Of a DNA stretch of 16,481 nt, positions 1 through 6,397 are shown one piece after another. The notes beneath the pieces were generated by a model that worked only from the letters and a program-made list of their open reading frames with translations, ran no database searches and was not told the origin of the DNA. Source of the stretch: an uncultured Acidaminococcus sp. (GTDB taxonomy: Bacteria; Bacillota; Negativicutes; Acidaminococcales; Acidaminococcaceae); assembly GCA_900770265.1 (NCBI GenBank), contig CAAGJR010000063.1, forward strand, positions 1-16,481, in the 5' to 3' direction. The stretch's first letter is position 1. Every line of letters begins with the position of its first letter. A program made the position numbers and the translations under genes.

Positions 1-257
1 AGCCGGTTGATCTTCGTGCGGAACACGGTGACCACCAGGAACGACAGGGCCGGCACCCAAAAGGCCCGCTGCAGCAGCGGATCCAGCAGGGTATGGTGGC
101 GCAGGTACAGCTCGAGCAGCAGCACGGGATAGGCAATGTACATGAGCACCACCAGGAGCCCGTTGGCGATCTTCAGGCCGGTGATGGCCCAGGGGCGGCT
201 CCGGAAGGGACGGGTCAGGCGGGCGTAGGTTTGGGTATAGTTGGGTTCATCGTTCAT
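1..257 (-). CDS. PAP2-family membrane phosphatase, N-terminal part (cut by window edge)
   Basis: The first 85 codons of a gene that runs off the left edge. The visible N-terminus (begins MNDEPNYTQTYARL) has a basic stretch (RPFRSRPW) followed by a hydrophobic segment at residues 28-48, a short loop, and a second hydrophobic segment near 67-80 ending FRTKINR. This layout matches the start of small PAP2 (type 2 phosphatidic acid phosphatase / undecaprenyl-pyrophosphate phosphatase-like) proteins, where the K-x-x-x-x-x-x-R-P catalytic motif would come next; that motif lies outside the window and is not seen. Family assignment is therefore an inference. The ATG at 257 was chosen because it gives the family-like N-terminus, but there is no good Shine-Dalgarno sequence in front and it sits in a 7-bp tandem repeat. 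The reading frame stays open upstream, so the start is uncertain. Confidence 0.6.
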   Translation of the reverse strand, partial: MNDEPNYTQTYARLTRPFRSRPWAITGLKIANGLLVVLMYIAYPVLLLELYLRHHTLLDPLLQRAFWVPALSFLVVTVFRTKINR

Positions 258-273
258 CGTTCGTCGTTCATAG
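246..273. repeat. 7-bp tandem repeat overlapping a start codon
   Basis: Four consecutive heptads read TTCATCG, TTCATCG, TTCGTCG, TTCATAG on the plus strand. On the minus strand three of the units carry an ATG (at 271, 257 and 250), each in a different frame. Only the ATG at 257 opens the long PAP2 frame; the other two stop after 5 and 11 codons. Confidence 0.75.
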
Positions 274-275
274 TT

Positions 276-488
276 GAACCCACCACCATCCCCTTCGGGG
301 ACGGTCCCCCGCCCTTATAAAGGGCGGATATCCTTGTTGTCGGATGTTTGTCGTTTCTTGTCGTTTGATTGAGTTCCAAGCGTACAATCGATTCAAACAA
401 TCCTACAATCAGAAACGCAGCAGTACGTTTCACGATTATCCGCCCTTTTCAAGGGCGGGGGACCATGCGCATGCATGGTGGTGGGTTC
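276..488. repeat. Inverted pair of two-hairpin repeats flanking about 106 bp
   Basis: The left copy (276-330) and the right copy (437-488) are near-identical but in opposite orientation. Each carries GAACCCACCACCAT, then a small hairpin, then GGTCCCCCGCCCTT, a short loop, AGGGCGG and ATA/TAT. The first hairpin differs in sequence (ATCCCCTTCGGGGAC versus ATGCATGCGCAT) but both can fold, and the second keeps the GCCCTT/AAGGGC stem with different loops (ATA versus GAA). The layout resembles a BIME/REP composite or a small MITE-like element. The roughly 106 bases between the copies contain no ORF that I can support. The right copy begins about 20 bases after the autotransporter stop and may act as its 3' processing or termination structure, although it has no U-tract. 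Confidence 0.7.
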
Positions 489-508
489 TGCTTCTCCTTT
501 TTCTTTAC

Positions 509-3500
509 TTAAAACGTCCACCGCACGCCGGCGTCCCAGCTCCAGTCTTTATGGTAGGCGCCGGAATTGCTCTTTTCAGCGTCCAGGTAGAACTGGCTGT
601 TGGGGGCCAGCTGCACGGCCAGGCCGAAGCCGTATTCGAACCAGTTGTCGCCGTAGTCCTGGTCCAGCCGCAGCAAACCTTCATCGTTGCTGAGCCGTAC
701 CTGGCCGCTGCCGCCGAATTCGTGGTACCAGTCGGCCTTGGCGAACAGCTGGGCCCGATGGTCTTCGAACCCGGCCCGCAGACCGGCCCGGCCCACGGCG
801 CTGTGGATGTCGTTTTCCTCATATTTTACCCCATTGGTCAGGGTTGCGCCAGCCCCTTTCAGCCAGCCCAGGGTGAACTGGGCCTGGGGTTCCACGAACC
901 AGCCCTGCCGATTCTGCCGCTTGTAGCCGTATTCCACCCCGGCGCTGAAGCCGTTGTTGTCCAACGTGGTACGGGCCCCGTAGCCGCCGTACACATCATC
1001 GGACAGGTGCTGCCCCTTCACCACGAAATCCCAGTACTGGCCGTCGGGCTTCACATGGGTATCGTACAGGCCCACGCCGAAGCCGCTCACATCGGAGGTA
1101 CCGCCCTGCCAGAAGCCGTGGCCCCGGTTGTATTCCACGCCGATGCCCTGGTAATGGCGTTCTTTATTGTTCTGGCCCAGCAGTTTGTCGTAACCCACCT
1201 GGTAGGTATGGCTCTGGGTACCGAAGGCGAATTCCCCGCCCTGGCGCTCATCCCGGGTACCCTTCACACGGGCCCAGACCCCTTCCGGATGGTCGGCGCT
1301 CTGGCTGTGCAGGTCCCCCACCCGTTTGAACAGGGTGTCGAAGCCGTCCCGCCAGATCTGGTAATTCACGCCCCGGGCGCCTACCAGGTTCTGGACAAAA
1401 TGGGTATGGTTGCCATGATCATCCGTTTCCGTCTTGCGGAAGTCTTTCAGGTACCAGTCGGTATTGTAGCCGTCGGTCACGGTATCCCCGTTGCTGCGCT
1501 GGTATGTGCCCAGATCGACATGATGGAAGAACAGGGTCTTTTCCTGCTGCGGCACATAGAAGCTGCCCTGTTCATCGCCTACGCTCACCAGTACGGAACC
1601 CAGGGCCCCATCGCTCCAGCTGCCGCTCACCGGGTTCAGCAGCAATTCCGTGCGGCCGGTGTGGCTGCCCCGGATGTACAGCCGGTCGTTGTCGTGGCTG
1701 GTACCGGTACTGTTGATCTGTACAGTAGCGCCGGTGCCGTCCATATCCCGGGTCAGCAGCTTCTGATCGGTGGAAGACGGTTCGAAGGCGATGGTCCCAT
1801 TCTTCGCCTCCAGGGTGGTCACAGAGGAATCTTTGTCAAAATTCCATTGGGCTCCGTCCGTCAGGTTCAGGGTTGTGTTGCCGTCACCGCCCTGCTCCAC
1901 GTTCAGGTCATGGATGTTCCCGTTGATGGCCGAATCCGCTCCTGTCAGGTTCACCACCAGGGTACCGCCCAGCCCGTTCTGCAATTCCCCGTTGATGAGG
2001 CCGTGGGTGCCTTCTTTCCCCAGGGTGATGGAACCGCCGTTGGTCCGTGCTGCATACGTGGCCTGGGTGCCATCCACCAGCAGGGTATCGGCGCTTACAT
2101 TTACAGAGCCACCGGTGGTATACACCAGGGCATCCTCCTTCCCGCTGCCGGAAAGGGTCACGGTGCTGCCTTCCACGGTGATGGGCGCATGTTCCCCGGC
2201 AGAGAAGATTTCCCCGTTCACAGCGACCTGCTTCGTGGAAGCATCCCCCACGTCCAGCGGCATATTGTTGGCCTGGAGGGCATTGTGCCCGCTGCCCGCA
2301 TCCAGGGTGATGGTCTGCCCTTTCAGCGTCATGGTCCCGTCGCTGCTGCCGCCCATGGCCAGCACGCCCCCGTCGATGGCAAGGGTCTCCGTGGTGTCGC
2401 TGCCCAGGTCCACGTTATACCCCGTAGTGGCCACCAGGTACTGGTTCTTGTTCGTCCCTTCGTACAGGTGGATGGCCTTGCCGTCCACGGCGATATCCCC
2501 GTCCAGGCTGATGATCCGGCCATCCACGCTCACCGTGGAGTCCGAATCCCCGATGATGGCGGGGGTATCGTCCTGGTGCCGGATCACCAGGGCATCATGG
2601 GTACCTGTATTACCCGGTTCAATATTTAATTCCGGAGCCATGCCCTCCGACCAGGTGATGTTCTTCCCGTGGATGGCAAGAGGACTGGCGCTGAGGACGA
2701 TACCACCCTTGATGATCGTATTTTCTGTGGCGTCACCGGCGGCCGGGTCATTGCCCAGCTGGATGGTTTTGCTGCCGGCTGCCGTCAGGACCCGGTTGCC
2801 CCCATTGTCCAGCAGGATGTTCTTCCCGGACACGGTGAGCGTGGTGTCATAGGCCATGGCGATGGCGCCGGTGATGGACGTCTGCTTCGTATCGGCCTGG
2901 CCCACGTGCACCGTATCGTGCCCTGAACCGGCCATGCGGATGACGGCCTGCTTGTCCCCTTTGGCTCCGTTCAGCGTCACGGCGTCCGTTCCGTGGAGGG
3001 TGGCGGACCCGCCGGACAGGGTGAGATTGCCGTTCAGCGTGGTGGATTCCGTATTTTTGTTCCCCACGGTCACGTCCACATCCTTCACGTACAGGCTGTT
3101 GGAACGGCCTGCCCAGTCATAGTCGGAGGCGTCGGGCTTTACGGTAGCATTCAGGGTGATCCGGCTGCCGTCCAGGGTCACTTTGTTTCCCAGAGGGCCA
3201 TCGCTGTCCAGGAAGGCACCGCCGTTCAAGGTGGTCACGGCTTTCTCTCCGCCCACATACAGACTCTGGTTTTTATTTCCATAGGTGTAAATCACCTGGA
3301 GGGCATTCTGATCGCCGCCCGCCGTGCCCAGGGTGACGGTACCGATTCCATTCAGGCTGCTGCTGCCATCCTGGAAGAACGTCATCCCAGCAATGGTCAG
3401 GTCCTTCCCGGCCAGATCCAGGGTAGAACCGTTGTTGGCACTGATGCCCCCGTCCACCGTGATATCTCCGGCACTGCGGGCCGTCACCGTACCACCGGAC

Positions 3501-3916
3501 AGGCTGTAATCCCAGCCGCTGCGGTAGGCATACAAATCCTTGGCGAAATGGATGGAATCGGTGGCCTTGGCATCCCCGATGGTGATGGACCCGGTGCCAG
3601 CACCTGCATAGCCAGTGATCGTAATGTCCTTCCCTTTCACGGTGGTGGTGCTGTAGGGCCCGATGTTGAGTTCATCGATGGTCACCTGGCCAGTGGTATC
3701 CTTCCCCACATATAGGTTCACCGGATCCGTGGCCTCCCCGCCCCAGCCGTTGATGTTCACATGGATGGAATCCCCTTCTGTGGCAGAAGTATTTCCCCAG
3801 CGGCTGATGGTCTCTACGGCGGCTTCCCCGGGCAGTACGGGCAGGGCCAGGGACAGCAGGATGGCGGCAGCAAGCGTGGTATGTACAGACTTTTGATTAA
3901 AACGTTTTGTTTTCAT
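509..3916 (-). CDS. Type Va autotransporter (secreted passenger with C-terminal beta-barrel)
   Basis: A 1135-residue outer-membrane autotransporter. Residues 1-33 form a Sec signal peptide (basic MKTKRFNQK, hydrophobic core, cleavage near GEAA/VET). Residues about 34-820 are a Gly/Thr/Asp-rich passenger typical of a beta-helix. Degenerate units of about 50-62 residues lie between roughly 309 and 600, recognisable by G-K/Q/S-x-I/V-T-L near each start and V-G-D/N-x-x-T later (for example GKNILL 364, GKNITW 417, GKAIHL 479, GQTITL 533, GSTVTL 583). A linker near 815-850 precedes the barrel, residues about 880-1135, starting at WARVKG and ending with the terminal aromatic residue expected of outer-membrane barrels (VRWTF). 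The protein contains no cysteine. No protease triad, RGD or other ligand motif is obvious, so the passenger function (adhesion or surface shielding) is unknown. The start is supported by AAGGGAAG seven bases upstream and by the signal peptide. It has its own promoter and is bordered by dispersed repeats on both sides. Confidence 0.93.
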   Translation of the reverse strand: MKTKRFNQKSVHTTLAAAILLSLALPVLPGEAAVETISRWGNTSATEGDSIHVNINGWGGEATDPVNLYVGKDTTGQVTIDELNIGPYSTTTVKGKDITITGYAGAGTGSITIGDAKATDSIHFAKDLYAYRSGWDYSLSGGTVTARSAGDITVDGGISANNGSTLDLAGKDLTIAGMTFFQDGSSSLNGIGTVTLGTAGGDQNALQVIYTYGNKNQSLYVGGEKAVTTLNGGAFLDSDGPLGNKVTLDGSRITLNATVKPDASDYDWAGRSNSLYVKDVDVTVGNKNTESTTLNGNLTLSGGSATLHGTDAVTLNGAKGDKQAVIRMAGSGHDTVHVGQADTKQTSITGAIAMAYDTTLTVSGKNILLDNGGNRVLTAAGSKTIQLGNDPAAGDATENTIIKGGIVLSASPLAIHGKNITWSEGMAPELNIEPGNTGTHDALVIRHQDDTPAIIGDSDSTVSVDGRIISLDGDIAVDGKAIHLYEGTNKNQYLVATTGYNVDLGSDTTETLAIDGGVLAMGGSSDGTMTLKGQTITLDAGSGHNALQANNMPLDVGDASTKQVAVNGEIFSAGEHAPITVEGSTVTLSGSGKEDALVYTTGGSVNVSADTLLVDGTQATYAARTNGGSITLGKEGTHGLINGELQNGLGGTLVVNLTGADSAINGNIHDLNVEQGGDGNTTLNLTDGAQWNFDKDSSVTTLEAKNGTIAFEPSSTDQKLLTRDMDGTGATVQINSTGTSHDNDRLYIRGSHTGRTELLLNPVSGSWSDGALGSVLVSVGDEQGSFYVPQQEKTLFFHHVDLGTYQRSNGDTVTDGYNTDWYLKDFRKTETDDHGNHTHFVQNLVGARGVNYQIWRDGFDTLFKRVGDLHSQSADHPEGVWARVKGTRDERQGGEFAFGTQSHTYQVGYDKLLGQNNKERHYQGIGVEYNRGHGFWQGGTSDVSGFGVGLYDTHVKPDGQYWDFVVKGQHLSDDVYGGYGARTTLDNNGFSAGVEYGYKRQNRQGWFVEPQAQFTLGWLKGAGATLTNGVKYEENDIHSAVGRAGLRAGFEDHRAQLFAKADWYHEFGGSGQVRLSNDEGLLRLDQDYGDNWFEYGFGLAVQLAPNSQFYLDAEKSNSGAYHKDWSWDAGVRWTF

Positions 3917-3979
3917 TCGGTGACTTCCCTTTCTGTAATAGTTTCTCTATGTCGATACATATTCTTGACTACAGTCATT

Positions 3980-4008
3980 ACCATACCATATTTAGCAGTT
4001 TTATGCAA
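3980..4008 (-). promoter_or_regulatory. Putative sigma-A-type promoter of the autotransporter gene
   Basis: On the minus strand TTGCAT (4003-4008) is followed 17 bases later by TATGGT (3980-3985). TGG directly upstream of the -10 box makes it an extended -10. It would give a 5' leader of about 55-60 bases ending in the AAGGGAAG ribosome-binding site. A second TATGGT overlaps at 3985-3990. Confidence 0.55.
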
Positions 4009-4030
4009 ATTCTTGCGCAATTCAGGTAAA

Positions 4031-4045
4031 CTGAAATCATTTCAG
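4031..4045. promoter_or_regulatory. Palindrome upstream of the autotransporter promoter (possible operator)
   Basis: CTGAAATCATTTCAG is a perfect inverted repeat with 6-bp arms and a 3-base centre. It lies about 22 bases upstream of the putative -35 box, which suits an activator or repressor site. The binding protein is unknown. Confidence 0.35.
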
Positions 4046-4054
4046 GCCAGGGAT

Positions 4055-4162
4055 GGGCGCACCGGGCGATATTTTGCCTGCGGCAAAAATCTTGGTGCGC
4101 CCCTACGGAATCGAATCGTACGTACGGTTGAAATTCGTAGGGACGGCCCATAAGGGACGTCC
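4055..4162. repeat. CTACGG palindromic repeat, facing pair 1
   Basis: The plus-oriented unit (4055-4108) has outer arms GGGCGCACC and GGTGCGCCC, the conserved strips GGGCGA and TCTT, and an inner TTTTGCC/GGCAAAA hairpin, and ends in CCCTACGG. A unit in the opposite orientation starts TCGTAGGGA at 4135 and folds GGACG...CGTCC around CCC-ATAA-GGG (4141-4162). The two CTACGG/CGTAGGG ends face each other. The first 24 bases recur exactly, inverted, at 8707-8730. Confidence 0.75.
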
Positions 4163-4191
4163 GTTCCCAGGTCGCCCAGCGGGCCTGGCGC

Positions 4192-4300
4192 GGGTCGATC
4201 ACAACGATCGACCCCTACAGTTTCGGTGTTGCACCAACTGCCCGACTCCAATCCGTAGGGGTTTACCAAGACCGACGCAGCCGTGTCGCCCGGTAAACCC
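4192..4300. repeat. CTACGG palindromic repeat, facing pair 2
   Basis: The plus-oriented unit has arms GGGTCGATC and GATCGACCC around ACAAC, then CCTACAG (4192-4220). The inverse unit (4253-4300) has CCGTAGGGGTTTACC, TCTTGG/CGCCCGG-type strips, a GAC...GTC inner stem and GGTAAACCC. The remainder of 3917-4323, about 400 bases without a gene, is only this repeat cluster, the autotransporter promoter and its palindrome; I see nothing else in it. Confidence 0.75.
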
Positions 4301-4323
4301 TTCCCGGGCCTGTCGATAGGCAT

Positions 4324-4352
4324 AAAAAAAGACTGCCGCTTGCGCGACAGTC
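4324..4352 (-). terminator. Intrinsic terminator of rpsO
   Basis: On the minus strand GACTGTCGC, a GCAA tetraloop and GCGGCAGTC form a 9-bp stem with one U-G wobble, followed by seven T residues. It lies 16 bases after the rpsO stop codon. Confidence 0.92.
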
Positions 4353-4368
4353 TTTTTCGGTTCTGTGA

Positions 4369-4635
4369 TTATTTCCGCAGGCCCAGTCTTTCAACGATGC
4401 TTCTGTACCGTTCGATGTTTTTCTTCATCAGGTAGTTCAGCAGGCCACGGCGCTGACCAACCATTTTCAGCAGGCCACGACGGGAATGATGGTCTTTCTT
4501 GTTGTTTTTCAGATGTTCGGTCAGGTAGCCGATCCGTTCGGTCAGGATGGCGATCTGTACTTCAGGAGACCCAGTATCCTGTTCGTTGATGCGGTAGGTT
4601 TCGATCAGTTCTTTTTTTCTTGCAGGCGTTAACAT
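4369..4635 (-). CDS. rpsO: 30S ribosomal protein S15
   Basis: The 88-residue product has the normal S15 length. Family signatures are plain: DTGSPEVQIAILTERI (residues about 20-35), LTEHLK, KKDHHSRRGLLKMVGQRR (about 46-63) and LNYL near the C-terminus. S15 binds the central domain of 16S rRNA and nucleates the platform of the small subunit. The start is fixed by TAAGGAGG nine bases upstream. The gene stands alone as a single-gene unit with its own promoter, leader and strong terminator. The long leader makes S15 feedback control plausible, as known for this gene in other bacteria, but the regulatory structure here is only inferred. Confidence 0.98.
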   Translation of the reverse strand: MLTPARKKELIETYRINEQDTGSPEVQIAILTERIGYLTEHLKNNKKDHHSRRGLLKMVGQRRGLLNYLMKKNIERYRSIVERLGLRK

Positions 4636-4740
4636 AATTCTCTTCCTCCTTAGTCATTGAAGAGCCGATAGCTGGTGCTGGCGTCGGAGTGTCGCACAGC
4701 AACGCTACGGTTAAAGTAGATCCAGTGCCATTTTGGCACT
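4636..4740 (-). promoter_or_regulatory. Structured 5' leader of rpsO (possible S15 autoregulatory RNA)
   Basis: About 105 bases separate the predicted transcription start from the ATG. Directly at the expected 5' end is a perfect 7-bp inverted repeat, AGTGCCA-TTT-TGGCACT (4724-4740). Further in, GTAGC pairs with GCTAT (4704-4708 with 4668-4672), enclosing GCTG/CAGC (4697-4700 with 4677-4680) and a GTG-CGA-CAC hairpin (4689-4697, sharing its last base with the preceding stem). A branched fold close to the ribosome-binding site fits known S15 leader control in principle. The specific class was not recognised. Confidence 0.4.
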
Positions 4741-4745
4741 AGGAA

Positions 4746-4774
4746 ATTATAACATAGTTTACAGGGGAGCGCAA
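4746..4774 (-). promoter_or_regulatory. Promoter of rpsO
   Basis: On the minus strand TTGCGC (4769-4774) and a perfect TATAAT (4746-4751) are separated by 17 bases. The surrounding sequence is A/T-rich compared with its neighbours. Distance to the rpsO ATG is about 110 bases. Confidence 0.8.
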
Positions 4775-4807
4775 GGATTTGGAGCCACCAGCCGATTATT
4801 TGCAGGC

Positions 4808-4887
4808 GGGTCGATCAAAGCGATCGACCCCTACGGTATCGTCGTGTTATCACCAAAACTGTAGGGGCGGTTCGTCTTGAACCGCCC
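4808..4887. repeat. CTACGG palindromic repeat, facing pair 3
   Basis: The left unit (4808-4836) has arms GGGTCGATC and GATCGACCC around AAAGC, then CCTACGG. The right unit (4861-4887) starts GTAGGGG and has arms GGGCGGTTC and GAACCGCCC around GTCTT. The units face each other across 24 bases. These are the simple form with no inner hairpin. Confidence 0.75.
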
Positions 4888-4910
4888 GCCAGCTAACATC
4901 GGGTGTGGGA

Positions 4911-4950
4911 CCCCCTACCCGCAAGCGGGCCCTTTCCCCCTTTCAGGGGG
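4911..4950. repeat. Double hairpin downstream of the HD-domain gene
   Basis: Two short perfect stems lie in tandem: CCCGC-AA-GCGGG (4918-4929) and CCCCC-TTTCA-GGGGG (4936-4950). They follow the HD gene stop codon by 12 bases on the minus strand. There is no U-tract, so this may be a transcript-end stabiliser or another dispersed repeat class rather than a classical terminator. With pair 3 it accounts for most of the gene-free stretch 4775-4962. Confidence 0.55.
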
Positions 4951-4962
4951 ACACAAGGTTCC

Positions 4963-5730
4963 CTACTCCGCCAATTTTTCTCTGCACTTCTCCCGGATCA
5001 GGGCCAGGTGTTTTTCGCTTTCCGGATTGGTGGCTTTGAACGCCAGGAGTTTCTGGTAATAGCCCTGCTCCCGTACTTCCGCCAGGCTGGGCATAAACGT
5101 CATGTCGAAGATCTGGCACAGGCAGCCCACGAAAAAGTCCAGGGCCGTGTGCTTTTTCCGGGTATGGACCAGTTTGCCTTCCAGGGCCTCCTGGAACACG
5201 GCCGGGCTCAGATCCTGGGTCCCCAGGTCGTCCAGGCTGACCTGCCATACGGTTTCCGGGTGCTCCAGGTACCCGGCATACACCCGGAACAAATCGATCT
5301 TGTCCGCATCCCGCAGCAGCTCACAGAACAGCCGGCTGCGCCCGGTGACACTGGCCGGGATCTCGTAGGCGCTGTGGAACAGGATGGACAGTTCCAGCAC
5401 TTCGTCGTCGGTGGACGCCGGCACGAAATCCCGGATGTGCCCGTATTCGAACAGGTAGATCACCCCGAACCGGGCGTGGTCCATGGACTTGTAATCCAGG
5501 AACGTATGGTACCGGCGGGCCTGTTCGAACCGGCCGATGTCGTGGAGCAGCCCCATGACCCAGGCCAGCTGCGTGTCGTGTTCGCTCCACGCCAGTGCCG
5601 TGGCCAGCTTCTCGCACAGCTGGCTCACGATGTGGGAATGCAGCTGTTTGCTGGCAATACCCGGCGTCTTCTTATCGAACTGGTCCACATACCGGTCAAA
5701 GGCGGCCAGGATGGGTTCTTTCTGGAACAT
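4963..5730 (-). CDS. HD-domain metal-dependent phosphohydrolase
   Basis: The 255-residue soluble protein has an HD-superfamily signature: histidines at 31/33, the HD doublet in GLLHDIGRF (residues 60-68, H63 D64), H85 in DHARFG, H119 in LFHSAYE and the late aspartate in RDADKIDLFR (about 140-149). HD proteins hydrolyse phosphate esters of nucleotides or similar substrates, but the substrate cannot be read from sequence. There is no extra domain and no RelA/SpoT or GdpP feature. The start at 5730 is preferred over an in-frame ATG at 5745 because GGGAGG lies seven bases upstream of it, whereas the upstream ATG has no ribosome-binding site and abuts the rplT terminator. The gene sits between rplT and rpsO and probably depends on readthrough of that terminator or on an unseen promoter. 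Confidence 0.85.
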   Translation of the reverse strand: MFQKEPILAAFDRYVDQFDKKTPGIASKQLHSHIVSQLCEKLATALAWSEHDTQLAWVMGLLHDIGRFEQARRYHTFLDYKSMDHARFGVIYLFEYGHIRDFVPASTDDEVLELSILFHSAYEIPASVTGRSRLFCELLRDADKIDLFRVYAGYLEHPETVWQVSLDDLGTQDLSPAVFQEALEGKLVHTRKKHTALDFFVGCLCQIFDMTFMPSLAEVREQGYYQKLLAFKATNPESEKHLALIREKCREKLAE

Positions 5731-5748
5731 CGTTCTTCCTCCCATAAC

Positions 5749-5775
5749 AAAAATCCCGCCGCAGAGCGACGGGAT
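5749..5775 (-). terminator. Intrinsic terminator after rplT
   Basis: On the minus strand ATCCCGTCGC-TCT-GCGGCGGGAT forms a 10-bp stem with one U-G wobble, followed by a run of T residues (five counting the last stem base). It begins 12 bases after the rplT stop and ends just before the ribosome-binding site of the HD-domain gene. Confidence 0.88.
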
Positions 5776-5787
5776 TGAAGTTCTCTC

Positions 5788-6141
5788 TTACAGAGCAGCC
5801 TTGGCAGTTTCCACCAGTTTGGTGAAAGCAGCGGCATCGTTCACAGCCAGATCGGCCAGAACCTTGCGGTCCAGTTCCACACCGGCTTTGTTCAGGCCAG
5901 CGATGAAGCGGCTGTAGCTCAGGCCATTGGCACGGGTAGCAGCGTTGATACGAGCAATCCACAGTTGACGGAATTCACGTTTCTTGGCTCTTCTGTCACG
6001 ACGGGCATAGCTCAGGCCCTTCATAACGGTTTCATTGGCTTTTTTGAATTGTTTGCTCTTGGCACCTCTGTACCCTTTGGCCAGGGCCAGGATGTGTTTA
6101 TGACGTCTATGGGCAGTTACGCCGACTTTAATTCTTGCCAT
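5788..6141 (-). CDS. rplT: 50S ribosomal protein L20
   Basis: The 117-residue, highly basic protein has the family length. It begins MARIKVGVTAHRRHKHIL, continues with AKGYRGAKSKQFKKANE and shows the central signature RDRRAKKREFRQLWIARINA (about 48-67) and the SYSRFIAGL motif. L20 is an early-assembly 23S rRNA-binding protein and, in Firmicutes, the repressor of its own operon through the infC leader. The start is supported by AAGGAGG upstream. It is the third gene of infC-rpmI-rplT, 40 bases behind rpmI, and is followed by an intrinsic terminator. Confidence 0.98.
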   Translation of the reverse strand: MARIKVGVTAHRRHKHILALAKGYRGAKSKQFKKANETVMKGLSYARRDRRAKKREFRQLWIARINAATRANGLSYSRFIAGLNKAGVELDRKVLADLAVNDAAAFTKLVETAKAAL

Positions 6142-6181
6142 TGTTCAAGTTCCTCCTTGGATATTCTCTCTTTACTCGGGA

Positions 6182-6379
6182 TTAAGCGTACGGCAGCATC
6201 TTTGCTACGCGTTCGTGATCGGTCTTATGTACCAGAGTAGCTTTGCGCAGGTTTCTCTTCCGAGCGGGAGATTTGTGTTCCAGGATGTGGCTCCGGAAAG
6301 CTTTGGCACGTTTGAATTCACCGGAAGCGGTGGCTTTAAAGCGTTTAGCAGCAGATCTGCGGGTTTTCATTTTCGGCAT
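6182..6379 (-). CDS. rpmI: 50S ribosomal protein L35
   Basis: A 65-residue basic protein of standard L35 length. It starts MPKMKTRRSAAKRFKATASG and contains the KAFRSHILEHKSPARKRNLRK region and a C-terminal VAKMLPYA, all typical of the family. L35 is a small structural protein of the large subunit. It lies 18 bases downstream of infC and has a GGAGG-type site before the ATG. Its position between infC and rplT is the classic bacterial order. Confidence 0.98.
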   Translation of the reverse strand: MPKMKTRRSAAKRFKATASGEFKRAKAFRSHILEHKSPARKRNLRKATLVHKTDHERVAKMLPYA

Positions 6380-6397
6380 GATTGGACATCCTCCTTG

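Noticed and set aside
393..476. Short 27-codon frame downstream of the autotransporter
   Set aside because: It runs through the inverted repeat and intervening spacer, and the AAGGAG-like site is about 17 bases away, too far for initiation.
344..2629. 761-codon plus-strand open frame
   Set aside because: It lies antisense to the autotransporter, has no family resemblance and no ribosome-binding site, and is open because the GC-rich coding strand avoids the codons that give antisense stops.
4055..4887. CRISPR array
   Set aside because: The repeated units are palindromic, variable in sequence and arranged as facing pairs without regular unique spacers, and no cas gene is present.
5731..5745. 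ATG at 5745 for the HD-domain protein
   Set aside because: It has no Shine-Dalgarno; GGGAGG lies within this extension and serves the 5730 ATG.
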